DNA from: Actinomadura formosensis NBRC 14204
GTDB lineage: Bacteria; Actinomycetota; Actinomycetes; Streptosporangiales; Streptosporangiaceae
Direction of reading: 5' to 3'
Assembly: GCF_001552155.1 (NCBI RefSeq)
Contig: NZ_BCQQ01000009.1
Coordinates: 1 to 64,000 of the forward strand
Length of the DNA: 64,000 nucleotides
The position numbers and the translations under genes were made by a program. Positions within the stretch are counted from its first letter, which is position 1. Every line of letters starts with the position of its first letter. The notes under the pieces were generated by a model. That model was not told where the DNA came from, searched no databases, and worked only from the letters and a program-made list of their open reading frames with translations. Shown here one piece after another: positions 1 through 7,733 of this stretch.

Positions 1-529
1 GGGCAGGGGGCCGTGCGCCAGAGCGGCCCCCTGCCGGTCAGGGGGAGGGGGGCGGGTGGGGCGAGTCCGGGCCTTCCCAGCCCTGATGGGTGATCGCGAA
101 GACCTGGGCGGTGTTCGCCGTGACGCGCAGCTGGCGGGGGAGGCGGGCCCGGTCGAGGACGATGCCGCAAGCGGCATCTGCGGCTTGGCCGCGTGGCCGA
201 GGCGGGCATGGAGCGGGCCGGGCGGTGGCGTTCGCGGCCGAGGTCACCGGGTTGGACATGGCCGGTGCTACAGATCAGTACGGCCGCGGCCGGCTCCCTG
301 AACGGTTCGCTCAGGGAGCCGGTCATGGCTGCGACCTTTCATCGTGGTCGTGGGGGGACCGTCTGCGGCACCCCGGCAGCCGGTCCGCCGGTGGTGAAGG
401 GCAGCGGTCTGGCGTCGGCCCGCCACGTGCGCGATCCGGTCGGCCGGTGAGGCCGGTGCCGGTGTCCGGCGGCCGGTGCGGGGGCGGCGGGGCGCCGCCC
501 CCGCGGCCTGGCCGGACGTGATGGGGGTG
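1..529. other. No supportable gene; possible decayed sequence
   Basis: I find no convincing gene in this 529-base stretch. Open frames exist on both strands, but they overlap, are arginine- and proline-rich in the way of GC-driven shadow frames, and match nothing I recognise. The minus-strand frame ending at 38 looks slightly more protein-like near its end, so a decayed gene end is possible but unproven. It lies downstream of the SulP gene. Confidence 0.3.
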
Positions 530-2131
530 TCATCCGGAGGCGGCGCGCTGGGGGACCCGGGCCGCCATCGGTGATTCCGGTTCGGGCTGATCCTCGGGCA
601 GCAGCACTTCGACATGCTCGACGCCGTTCTTGCGCTGCTGGTCGGCCCACTGCTCCACCTGGTTGCGGCAGGTGTGGTCGAGATGGGACACCCCGGCCAG
701 GTCGATGTAGGTGCGGGGATGCCCTTCGAGCGAGGCGAGGGCGTCGGCCAGGTGCGGCAGCCGCATGAACGTCCCGTTACCGCGCATCACCAGCCAGGCG
801 GCGCCGTCGCCGTCGATGGTCTTGTGCAGGCTGATCCGCGACAGCCGCAGGGCGGCGAGGATGACCGCGACGGCCAGGCCGGCCATCACGCCTTCGAGGA
901 GGTTGGTGAAGAAGATGACGACCGTGGTGATGATCATCACGGCGCCCTCGCCGCGGTCGGTCTGCCACATCTTCGCGAACGCCTTCGGGTTGAACAGCTT
1001 CCAGCCGACGTGCCCCAGGATGCCCGCGAGCACGCCGAGCGGGATCAGGCCGAGCAGGCCGGGGAGCAGCAGCACGAACCCCAGCAGCCATACGCCGTGC
1101 AGGATGCGCGACAGCTTGGTCCGGGCGCCGGCGACCACGTTGGTCGTGCTGCGGGCGATCACGGCGGTCAGGGGCAGCGCGCCGAGCAGTCCCGCGATGG
1201 TGTTGCCGACCCCCTGGGCGATCATCTCGGCGTTGAAACGCGTGCGCGGCCCGTTGTGCATCCGGTCCACGGCGGACGCGCTGAACAGGCTCTCCGCGGA
1301 GGCGATCACGGTGAAGGTGATCACCAGGGTGATCATCTCGGGGTGGGCGAGGCCCGTGAAGTCGGAGAGTCCGGGCAGCTGCATCGAGGCGAACACGTTG
1401 TGGACCACCACCCGGTGCACCTCGACGCCGGGAATCGCCGCGATCAGCGACCCCAGGATGACCGCCGCGAGCGGGGCCGGGAACTTGCTGACCGGCTTGG
1501 GGACCCGGTGCCACTGGCTGCACAGGGCGATCGTGCCGAGGCCCAGTGCCAGCGCCGTGAGCTGGGACGGGTTGCTGAGGACGTCGGAGGCCAGCCCGGG
1601 GAGGCTGGTGAAGTTCGCCAGCGGGGATCCGTGCTGCTTGGAGTCGGCCATCGCGTAGGTCTGGCTGAGCAGCAGCGGCAGGCCGATGCCGGCGAGCATG
1701 CCCAGCACGACCGAGAGCGAGATGGCCTGGAACAGCCGGCCGGCCTTGCAGACTCCGAGGATGATCTGCAGCACCCCGGCGGCGAGCACGATGGGGCCGA
1801 TGGCCCCCACACCGTGCTTGGTGACCGTCTCCAGAACCAGCGTGGCCAGACCCGCGGCCGGCCCGCTGACCTGGAGGGAACTGCCCGGCAGGAACCCGAC
1901 GATCAGGCCGCCGACGATGCCGGTGATGATGCCGAGCGCCGGTGGGACGCCGGACGCGGCGGCGATGCCGATGCACAGCGGCAGGGCCACCAGGAAGACG
2001 ACGATGGAGGCGGCGAAGTCCGTGCCCAGCACCGACGCTCTGCTCGGCTTGTCCGAATCAGCCCCCGGAGTATTTCGATTCCCGGCTCTGGGGTGGGCGT
2101 GGCGCCCGGCGCTCTGCGGGGAGGTCGACAT
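530..2131 (-). CDS. SulP-family anion (bicarbonate/sulfate) transporter with STAS domain
   Basis: About 533 residues. The first two-thirds is a string of hydrophobic segments typical of SulP/SLC26 permeases, with glycine-rich motifs such as SLQVSGPAAGLATLV and an aspartate-containing first segment (GTDFAASIVVFLVALPLC). The last ~110 residues resemble a STAS domain (YIDLAGVSHLDHTC). The ATG at 2131 is chosen over an upstream in-frame GTG (2158) because AAAGGAG sits 6 bases before it. The gene is divergent from a beta-carbonic anhydrase, a pairing known in many bacteria that suggests bicarbonate uptake. Substrate is inferred from that context; sulfate cannot be excluded. An 18-bp palindrome lies about 90 bp upstream. 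Confidence 0.9.
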   Translation of the reverse strand: MSTSPQSAGRHAHPRAGNRNTPGADSDKPSRASVLGTDFAASIVVFLVALPLCIGIAAASGVPPALGIITGIVGGLIVGFLPGSSLQVSGPAAGLATLVLETVTKHGVGAIGPIVLAAGVLQIILGVCKAGRLFQAISLSVVLGMLAGIGLPLLLSQTYAMADSKQHGSPLANFTSLPGLASDVLSNPSQLTALALGLGTIALCSQWHRVPKPVSKFPAPLAAVILGSLIAAIPGVEVHRVVVHNVFASMQLPGLSDFTGLAHPEMITLVITFTVIASAESLFSASAVDRMHNGPRTRFNAEMIAQGVGNTIAGLLGALPLTAVIARSTTNVVAGARTKLSRILHGVWLLGFVLLLPGLLGLIPLGVLAGILGHVGWKLFNPKAFAKMWQTDRGEGAVMIITTVVIFFTNLLEGVMAGLAVAVILAALRLSRISLHKTIDGDGAAWLVMRGNGTFMRLPHLADALASLEGHPRTYIDLAGVSHLDHTCRNQVEQWADQQRKNGVEHVEVLLPEDQPEPESPMAARVPQRAASG

Positions 2132-2220
2132 GCATGCTCCTTTTCCTTGTTGCTTCACGTGGTGGCCGATTCACCGTTCCTGCACCTTGGGTGCGGAAGA
2201 TGAACCGGCGGTGAATCCGG

Positions 2221-2238
2221 GATGAGAGCGTCTTCATC
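2221..2238. promoter_or_regulatory. Palindromic operator candidate, copy 1 (SulP side)
   Basis: GATGAG-AGCGTC-TTCATC: two 6-base half sites in inverted orientation with a 6-base spacer and one mismatch between arms. It lies about 90 bp upstream of the SulP start codon. The same architecture recurs at 2399 and 5053. Confidence 0.5.
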
Positions 2239-2398
2239 TGGAATGTGCGAAGCCCGGGAAAATGGGTGCTAGCTGCGCCGACCACGGTCCGTACAGTTTC
2301 GGTGACCTCAACATGGGGTCTCACAATCTGAAATGCATGGAGTCATTTTTTTGCTGAGGTCATGGTGAGAGCGGGTTTTCGATGGCGGCCCCGTTCGA

Positions 2399-2416
2399 GA
2401 TGAGCGAATCCTCATC
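2399..2416. promoter_or_regulatory. Palindromic operator candidate, copy 2 (carbonic anhydrase side)
   Basis: GATGAG-CGAATC-CTCATC: a perfect inverted repeat with a 6-base spacer, 78 bp upstream of the carbonic anhydrase ATG. It has the same geometry as the copies at 2221 and 5053. Confidence 0.55.
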
Positions 2417-2494
2417 CATGGCTCATCACAGGCTTATCTCGCCCGGCCACGTTCTGGAGGTGGCAAACGACTACCTACGAGTCGGGACAGAGGT

Positions 2495-3097
2495 ATGAAA
2501 GAGATCTATGAAGGGGCCCGGGCGTTCCGTCACCGGATCGGCGGGAACCGGGAGCACTACGCCAAACTGGCGTCCGGCCAGTCCCCCAAGGCGTTGTTCA
2601 TCGCCTGCTCGGACTCGCGGGTGGTCCCCGCGCACATCACCGGCGTGGGGCCGGGTGAGCTGTTCGAGCTGCGGACCGCCGGCAACATCGTGCCGCCCTA
2701 CCGCCCCCGCGTCCCCACCGGGGAGGCCGCCACCATCGAGTACGCGGTCCAGGTGCTCAAGGTCGGCAACATCGTGGTCTGCGGCCACTCCCACTGCGGA
2801 GCGGTGGGCGCGCTCGTCCGCGGCGACGACCTGTCCGGGCTACCCGAGGTCGCCGGCTGGCTGGAGCAGGCCAAGCCGGGCCTGAACGGCGTGCTGGGCA
2901 CGAGCCCCAGCGATCCGGCGCTGCCCGAGTCGGTGCAGCGGAACGTGATCGCCCAGGTGAAGACGCTGTACGCCTACCCGCACGTCCGGCTCGCGATTGA
3001 GGACGGACGGCTGCGGATCCACGGCTGGTACTACGAGGTGGACAGCGGGACGGTGTGGGGGCTGGACGCCACCGGCACCACCTTCCACCGCCTGTGA
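2495..3097 (+). CDS. Beta-class carbonic anhydrase
   Basis: 200 residues, normal for a bacterial beta-carbonic anhydrase, which interconverts CO2 and bicarbonate in the cytoplasm. The zinc ligands are visible as Cys38 (in CSDSR), His98 and Cys101 (in GHSHCGA). The catalytic dyad Asp40/Arg42 is in place. The ATG at 2495 follows a purine-rich GGGACAGAGG. It is divergent from the SulP transporter and the two probably work together in bicarbonate supply. A palindromic operator candidate lies upstream and a hairpin terminator follows the stop. Confidence 0.95.
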   Translation: MKEIYEGARAFRHRIGGNREHYAKLASGQSPKALFIACSDSRVVPAHITGVGPGELFELRTAGNIVPPYRPRVPTGEAATIEYAVQVLKVGNIVVCGHSHCGAVGALVRGDDLSGLPEVAGWLEQAKPGLNGVLGTSPSDPALPESVQRNVIAQVKTLYAYPHVRLAIEDGRLRIHGWYYEVDSGTVWGLDATGTTFHRL

Positions 3098-3114
3098 GGC
3101 GGTCTCTTTGACCG

Positions 3115-3165
3115 CCGTGGTCCCGGGTCGACCAACCCCCCCGCTATCGGTCCCCGGGACCACGG
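3115..3165. terminator. Bidirectional hairpin between carbonic anhydrase and histidine kinase
   Basis: A 13-bp perfect inverted repeat (CCGTGGTCCCGGG, 3115-3127, with its complement at 3153-3165) and a 25-base loop lies between two convergent genes. There is no strong T-tract, as is common in actinomycetes. Confidence 0.6.
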
Positions 3166-3187
3166 CATCGCCCGTCCTCGGTGGGCC

Positions 3188-4675
3188 TCACCGCCGCCGA
3201 CGGCGGCGCGCACGTCGATGTTCGCTTTTTCGAGCCGGAGCCACCCATGGGATGTCCAGGACGAAGAGCGCCCCGCCCCCCTCGGCTGCATCCGCCCGGA
3301 CGGTGCCTGAATGGGCGGTGGCTATTTCCCGGACGATGGCCAGACCAAGGCCCGTGCCATTGTGGTTTGACGAGTCGCCGCGGGCCCCGGCCTGGGTGAA
3401 ACGTTCAAAGATGCGTTCCCGGTCCGCCGGTTCCACTCCCGGCCCCTCGTCCTGGACCCACAGCAGTACCCGGCCGTCCCGCGTGGCGGAGCCGATCTCC
3501 ACCCGGTCGCCGTCGCGGGTGTGCTGCACCGCGTTGAACGCCAACTGCATCAGGGCCTGGGTGAGCCGCTGCCCGTCCGCGATGATGTCCCCCTCGGCGA
3601 CCGAGGCCAGCCGCCATTTCCGCGAGCCGAGCGCATGCGCCTTGGCGAGGGCCTCGACGGTGAGGTCGGTGAGGTTCACCACCTCGGGGGTCAGGAAGTC
3701 CGGACGCTCCGCCTGGGCCAGCATCAGCAGGTCGCCGACGATGCGTCCCATCCGGTCCAGCTCGTCCAGAACCAGTTCTTGCACCGCGGCACGCTCACGG
3801 GGGTCCTCGCCCATCAGCTCGATATGCCCGCGGATCACCGTGATCGGTGTGCGCAGCTCATGCCCGGCATCGTTCATGAACTGGCGCTGCACGGTGAACG
3901 CCTGTTCCAGCCTGTCGAGCATGTGGTTGAACGTGCGCGCCAGCGCCGCGACATCGTCTCTTCCGCTGATCTCCAGCCGCCGGGTCAGATCCGATGACTC
4001 CCCGATCCGCTCGGCCGTCCTGCGGACCAGCCGGATCGGTGCCAGCACCTGGCCCGCCACGCTCCAGCTGATGGCCCCCGCCACTCCCAGCGCACCGAAA
4101 CCGGTGAGCGCCAAGACCCGCGTCGCCTGCAGGACTTCGTCGTGCCGGCCGTTCCAGAAGGAGATGAGCACCAGCCGGGCGTCATGCGGATCGCCGCTGA
4201 TCTGCACCGGTATCACCGCGTACCGGACGCGTCCGGCGGGCGAGTCGAGCCAGCCGAGCTGCGTGCCCCGGACCGCGGCGAACCGCGCCACCACCGCCTT
4301 GTCCCTGTCCAGTCTCGGGGACGGCGCGTGGAGGCTTCGCCGGTCCACCCGCCCGTCCACGATGCTGAAGAACGTCATGCTCCGGCTCGGCAGATGAGCG
4401 GCCAGGAACGCGGCGATCAGGCCCGCGCCCGTGGCGTAGCGCCGGCCCGTCACCGGGTCGCGGGTGGTGACCGCGAAACGGCGGAACTCATCGGCCTCCT
4501 GGCGCAGCTCGGCCACCACCCGGGCGTCGAGCTGGCCGCTCAGGATCACCGCGCTGCCCACGATGGACACCACCAGAGAGGCCCCGACCAGCAGCAGCAT
4601 CCATCCGACGATCCGGACGCGCGCGCTCACCGGCCACCTGAGTACCCGCTCAGCCGTTATGGATGACATCGCCAC
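3188..4675 (-). CDS. Two-component sensor histidine kinase
   Basis: 495 residues. One membrane segment lies at about 24-46, an extracellular loop at about 47-180 and a second segment at about 186-210. A HAMP region follows, then a HisKA domain with phospho-acceptor His272 in GHELRTPI. A HATPase_c domain carries the N box (QLAFNAVQH), G1 (VQDEGPGV) and G2 (GTGLGLAIV). The C-terminus is an arginine-rich tail. No response regulator is adjacent on either side, so this is an orphan kinase. The ATG at 4675 has an AGGGG upstream. A small hydrophobic-N-terminus ORF overlaps its start. Its upstream region shares a palindrome with the SulP/carbonic anhydrase promoters, which suggests co-regulation (inference). 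Confidence 0.93.
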   Translation of the reverse strand: MAMSSITAERVLRWPVSARVRIVGWMLLLVGASLVVSIVGSAVILSGQLDARVVAELRQEADEFRRFAVTTRDPVTGRRYATGAGLIAAFLAAHLPSRSMTFFSIVDGRVDRRSLHAPSPRLDRDKAVVARFAAVRGTQLGWLDSPAGRVRYAVIPVQISGDPHDARLVLISFWNGRHDEVLQATRVLALTGFGALGVAGAISWSVAGQVLAPIRLVRRTAERIGESSDLTRRLEISGRDDVAALARTFNHMLDRLEQAFTVQRQFMNDAGHELRTPITVIRGHIELMGEDPRERAAVQELVLDELDRMGRIVGDLLMLAQAERPDFLTPEVVNLTDLTVEALAKAHALGSRKWRLASVAEGDIIADGQRLTQALMQLAFNAVQHTRDGDRVEIGSATRDGRVLLWVQDEGPGVEPADRERIFERFTQAGARGDSSNHNGTGLGLAIVREIATAHSGTVRADAAEGGGALFVLDIPWVAPARKSEHRRARRRRRR

Positions 4676-5009
4676 CGCCCCTGACCAGCAGCGTCCGGCT
4701 CGGAGACGGTGGACAGGAAGGGGGCGGTATCGGCCGTCTCCACTGGCTCAGGGCCGGTGTCGTCGAATGCCGCGACGGCCGGTTCGCCGGTGGGGAGCAC
4801 TGCGGCTCCGGCGAAGCGGACGCCTCCCGCAGCGGTATGCGGCGGTCCGGCGGGGCAACGTTGGGGCCGCCCATGTCACCTGACAGCACGACGACCGAGC
4901 CGAACGGCGATGGCGGGGCCGGCCGTTTGTCCAGGAAACCCGTGGTCCCCGCGAGCGGCACATGAAGGAGGATCGCGGTGATCACCAAACCGCGCTTACG
5001 AGACCTCAT
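4650..5009 (-). CDS. Possible small secreted proline-rich protein upstream of kinase
   Basis: About 119 residues beginning MRSRKRGL. The basic start is followed by a hydrophobic stretch (VITAILLHVPLAGTTGF) like a signal peptide; the rest is proline- and serine-rich with no recognised domain. It overlaps the first 26 bases of the histidine kinase gene in another frame. No good ribosome-binding site precedes the ATG, and the composition could be that of a shadow frame. It might be a leader or sensor partner of the kinase. I hold this call loosely. Confidence 0.3.
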   Translation of the reverse strand: MRSRKRGLVITAILLHVPLAGTTGFLDKRPAPPSPFGSVVVLSGDMGGPNVAPPDRRIPLREASASPEPQCSPPANRPSRHSTTPALSQWRRPIPPPSCPPSPSRTLLVRGGGDVIHNG

Positions 5010-5052
5010 TCGGCCAGTTTTGCAGCAAAAGACACCGAACCGGTGAGAATTA

Positions 5053-5070
5053 GATGAAAATGCCTTCATC
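5053..5070. promoter_or_regulatory. Palindromic operator candidate, copy 3 (kinase side)
   Basis: GATGAA-AATGCC-TTCATC: a perfect inverted repeat with the same 6-6-6 geometry as the copies at 2221 and 2399. It lies upstream of the small ORF and the histidine kinase. The shared 12-mer GCGGAAGATGAA lies at 5103-5114. Confidence 0.55.
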
Positions 5071-5328
5071 TTCGCAAGGTGAGCCTTGCCGAACTCCGCT
5101 TGGCGGAAGATGAATTATTTTCTTCGGCTGACTACAGATGATGAATGCGTAAGGATGCCTGTCATTGACCTGCCGATAGAGTGGCAGGGGTCGACGGGGC
5201 TATGCCGGCGGTGGGGGGATATCCCGATGGTGGTGGGCTGCCCGGGGCCGGGTTGTCTCCGCATGAGGCGGCGCTGAAATGACCGCTTCCGGCCAGTCCG
5301 GTACCGGGACGGTGCCGCATGACCGCGA

Positions 5329-5469
5329 TCAGGACGGCGGCCGGTCGCGTTGGGCGTGCCAGCGGTCGATGAGGGCGGGGAACTCGCGGAACATGAACCC
5401 GTGGAAGTCGCGCATCTCGGTGAGGCGCCGGGCGGCGGGGGTGTCCTCGCCCGCGGCTTCGAGCATGGT
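5329..5469 (-). pseudogene. Possible C-terminal fragment of an unidentified protein
   Basis: The minus-strand frame ending at 5329 reads as a plausible helical protein end (AARRLTEMRDFHGFMFREF, then PALIDRWHAQRDRPPS). Its upstream part is antisense to an ABC ATPase remnant, so it cannot be intact. Family not recognised. Confidence 0.25.
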
Positions 5470-5481
5470 CTGGACCATCGC

Positions 5482-5682
5482 GCGCTGGACGGGCTGTCCC
5501 TCGACGTCCACGCGGGGGAGGTGTTCGGCTTCCTCGGCCTCGACCCGGGAGGGAGGATCGGCAAACTGTCCAAGGGGAACCGGCAGAAGGTCGGCCTGGT
5601 CCAGGCGTTCATGCACGAGCCGGAACTGCTCATCCTGGACGAGCCGACCTCCGCGTCGGCGCCCGCCGGCGGGCGCGCGTGA
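5482..5682 (+). pseudogene. ABC transporter ATP-binding protein remnant
   Basis: The plus strand encodes LDGLSLDVHAGEVFGFLG, the start of an ABC ATPase domain. It then jumps past the missing Walker A and Q-loop straight to LSKGNRQKVGLVQAF (signature) and ELLILDEPTSA (Walker B). About 80-90 residues, including the nucleotide-binding loop, are deleted and the end is cut off, so the product cannot work. The surviving parts resemble the intact ATPase at 19613. It marks a decayed stretch beside the damaged regulator cassette. Confidence 0.7.
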
Positions 5683-5838
5683 CCTTCGCCGCCCCGGCGG
5701 CGTCCGCTCCGTGCTGGTTTCGTGGACGGTCGTCCGCCGGTGAAGGGGCGCGGGCACAAGAAGGCCGGGGCCTGGGCAGATGGAAGCCGCGCGGCGGGGA
5801 GGCACGGGGGAGCCTCCCCGCCGCGCGGCGGCTTCGGG

Positions 5839-6411
5839 TCATCGGCGTGTCCGGGCCTTGAGGATCGTCCGGATGAGGGCGTCCGGGGTCTCGGCGCTGA
5901 CGATCCTCCATTGGGGTTCGTCGGGGACGATCGCCCACCATGCGCAGGTGAGGGGACCCCACCAGCAGATGACACCCGCGAACCGCTGTTGCACCTCGGC
6001 GATCGTCGGCGCGTGGGACGGGTCCGGTTCGGCCGGGGGAGTGGGGGAGGGGACCCCGCCCGCTCGCGTCTGGTGTGACCGGGCGGCGCGTACGGCGGTC
6101 ACGTACCGGATGAGGATCCGAGTGATCTGCTCGGCCGCGCTGGTCGGCCTGGTATGCGGCGCGAGGTACTCGCCCGTGCTCGACCTGTAACACCAGATGT
6201 CGGGTGTCAGTCCGGGCACGAGCGTGATGCTCTCGCCGAACTGCGGGACGTCCGGGGCGAACACGCGGAGGAGCGGGTGCGGCCCGTCGTATCGGGGGAC
6301 GGGCTTCCAGCCTTTGCGGGCGACTTCCTCCGCAAGTCGGTCGAGATGCACCGTAATGGAGGAAAAGGGAACGGCCGGGGGCATCCAGAGCTTGGCCTCG
6401 ATCAATCCCAT
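5839..6411 (-). CDS. Conserved hypothetical protein, cassette copy A
   Basis: 190 residues, no recognised domain. It is clearly paralogous to the product at 55146-55946: both share ITVHLDRLAEEV-like, VPRYDG..PLLRVF and YRSSTGE..APHT blocks and a tryptophan-rich WWG..T..WWA segment. Its stop follows KARTRR, giving a compact end that the second copy lacks. Its ATG overlaps the stop of the upstream gene (TAATG), so the two are translationally coupled. The pair is divergent from an XRE regulator gene, here broken. Function unknown; accessory proteins beside DUF5753 regulators are common in actinomycetes. Confidence 0.75.
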   Translation of the reverse strand: MGLIEAKLWMPPAVPFSSITVHLDRLAEEVARKGWKPVPRYDGPHPLLRVFAPDVPQFGESITLVPGLTPDIWCYRSSTGEYLAPHTRPTSAAEQITRILIRYVTAVRAARSHQTRAGGVPSPTPPAEPDPSHAPTIAEVQQRFAGVICWWGPLTCAWWAIVPDEPQWRIVSAETPDALIRTILKARTRR

Positions 6412-6668
6412 TACTGACGCCCCCGCTCAGTGGAGGTCGATGTCCTCTTGACGGATGCGCGATTGAGTTCGACGGTGAGCGCCTCGCGAAGCTCTTCTGC
6501 GGTGTTGCGTATGACGGTCGGATCCACACCGGCCTTTGGGTCGTGCAGAGTGGCGACCCAATCGCCGAGCTTTCCGTCGTAGCGTGTTGCGCGCCAGATG
6601 CGGTGCCCTTGGAACTCCTCACGGAGTCGGGCCAACGCCTGGTCAGCGGGGTGGTCTGGCGTGTCCAT
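6411..6668 (-). CDS. Small conserved hypothetical protein, cassette copy A
   Basis: 85 residues starting MDTPDHPADQALARL. It contains GHRIWRATRYDG, PKAGVDPTVIRNTAEELREAL and a basic C-terminus. It is about 70% identical by eye to the product at 55947-56204. It is the first gene of a two-gene unit divergent from the XRE gene. No known domain is recognised; the short charged helical form resembles small accessory proteins of regulator cassettes. Confidence 0.75.
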   Translation of the reverse strand: MDTPDHPADQALARLREEFQGHRIWRATRYDGKLGDWVATLHDPKAGVDPTVIRNTAEELREALTVELNRASVKRTSTSTERGRQ

Positions 6669-6820
6669 GATCGATTGAACTTTCGGTGCGATTTCTCTCC
6701 GTTACCACCCCCAAGCTTGCTGTGATCGGGTTATCGTCTGGAAGAGCAAGACGCACAGCGAAAGAAACTCCCCCGCGTGCGGTTGGAAAACCGTGCTGCT
6801 TTATGATCTTGGAGGATTTC

Positions 6821-7428
6821 ATGCCCCGTCGCCCCCGCGACCCCGGCGTTCCCTCCTCGCCGACCGAGTACTACGGTACCGAGCTACGTGCATATCGGGA
6901 AAACGCCGGTATGTCCCGTCCACAGCTCGCCAAGAGGATCGGCTACAGCCCTCAGTGGATCGGCCAGATCGAGGCGGGCAAATACGCACCTTCCGAGGAA
7001 TTCGCCCGGGACTGCGACGGCTTCTTCAAGACGAACGGGACGTTCCTCCGCATCTGGGAGTGATCCAGGAGCTCGGCAAGCTCCAGGTCCTGCCCCCGGC
7101 TTTCGGCCCTATGCCGAGGCTGAGCACGAGGCGTCCTCGGTGAAGGCATTCGCTCCCTTGCTCATCCCCGGGTTGTTGCAGACGCCCGAGTACGCCCGAA
7201 CGGTTCTGGAGGTGGGGCAACGGGCTGAGAAGTTCGAGGAACTGCTTACAGTCCGCATGGAGCGCCAGGCGCTGTTGACCCGAGCGGACGCGCCGTGGCT
7301 CCTCTTCGTGTTGAGTGACCACGTACTCCGGCGACAGGTGGGCAGCTCTGAGGTGATGCGTGGGCAACTTGAGCGGCTCCTGAGCTTGGCGAGCGAACCG
7401 CACATTTCGTGTGTCCGCTCTCGGTGAC
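6821..7428 (+). pseudogene. XRE/DUF5753 regulator, frameshifted and truncated (cassette copy A)
   Basis: The ATG at 6821 follows GGAGG with a 5-base gap. The first 81 residues (MPRRPRDPGVPSSPTEYYG..., HTH LAKRIGYSPQWIGQIEAG) match the intact paralogue at 56360. Relative to that copy, one G is missing near 7061 (GAGTGATCC versus GAGTGGATCC), giving an immediate stop. A second G is missing near 7101, after CCCCCGG. Downstream frames still encode the DUF5753 region (LIPGLLQTPEYARTVL, VRMERQALL), which ends abruptly at about 7428. The last ~70 residues and the DUF397 partner gene are absent. Two one-base losses in G runs could also be sequencing errors, but the 3' loss is real on this sequence. 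Confidence 0.8.
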
Positions 7429-7494
7429 GCGCCCCTCGCCACCGTCCCGAAGCGAAGCTCCACCGCACTCGCGTCCGGAGGGGGAGGGGCCAGG

Positions 7495-7590
7495 GCCGCC
7501 GCCAACGCCGGACCGGCCAGCCTGCGACTGCCGGGGATCGTGCTGGGAGTCGGCCTTGGCGGCTTCGTCGACGGGATCATGAGGCCGGGC
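7495..7590 (+). pseudogene. DUF2243 membrane protein fragment
   Basis: The plus strand encodes LPGIVLGVGLGGFVDGI, which matches the start of DUF2243 integral membrane proteins (first membrane helix). The sequence then leaves the family at once. It sits right after the truncated XRE gene. I see no gene in the rest of 7429-7733. Confidence 0.5.
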
Positions 7591-7733
7591 AATACGACGG
7601 ACACCGGCCTCCACGGCTGCGAGGCGCTCGTGGCCGATGGGCGTCTCGAACCGCGCCCCCTGCCGGGCAGGGAACAGCACCGCCTTCCGCCCGTGACGCC
7701 AGGGCTGCCCGCGGAAATCCGCTGCCGGGCGGC

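Larger units (their letters stand above)
2132..2494. promoter_or_regulatory. Divergent SulP / carbonic anhydrase promoter region
   Basis: This 363-bp intergenic region carries both promoters. It is less GC-rich in the middle (T-run near 2345-2352). It contains two copies of an 18-bp palindrome, listed separately, one nearer each gene. A 12-mer GCGGAAGATGAA at 2193-2204 recurs at 5103-5114 in the histidine-kinase upstream region. Confidence 0.6.

Noticed and set aside
614..2203. Long plus-strand open frame opposite the SulP gene
   Set aside because: Arg/Gly/Asp/His-rich shadow of a real membrane protein gene; no domain and no start signal.
4663..4965. Plus-strand frames opposite the kinase start region
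   Set aside because: No ribosome-binding site or recognisable domain; typical shadow frames.
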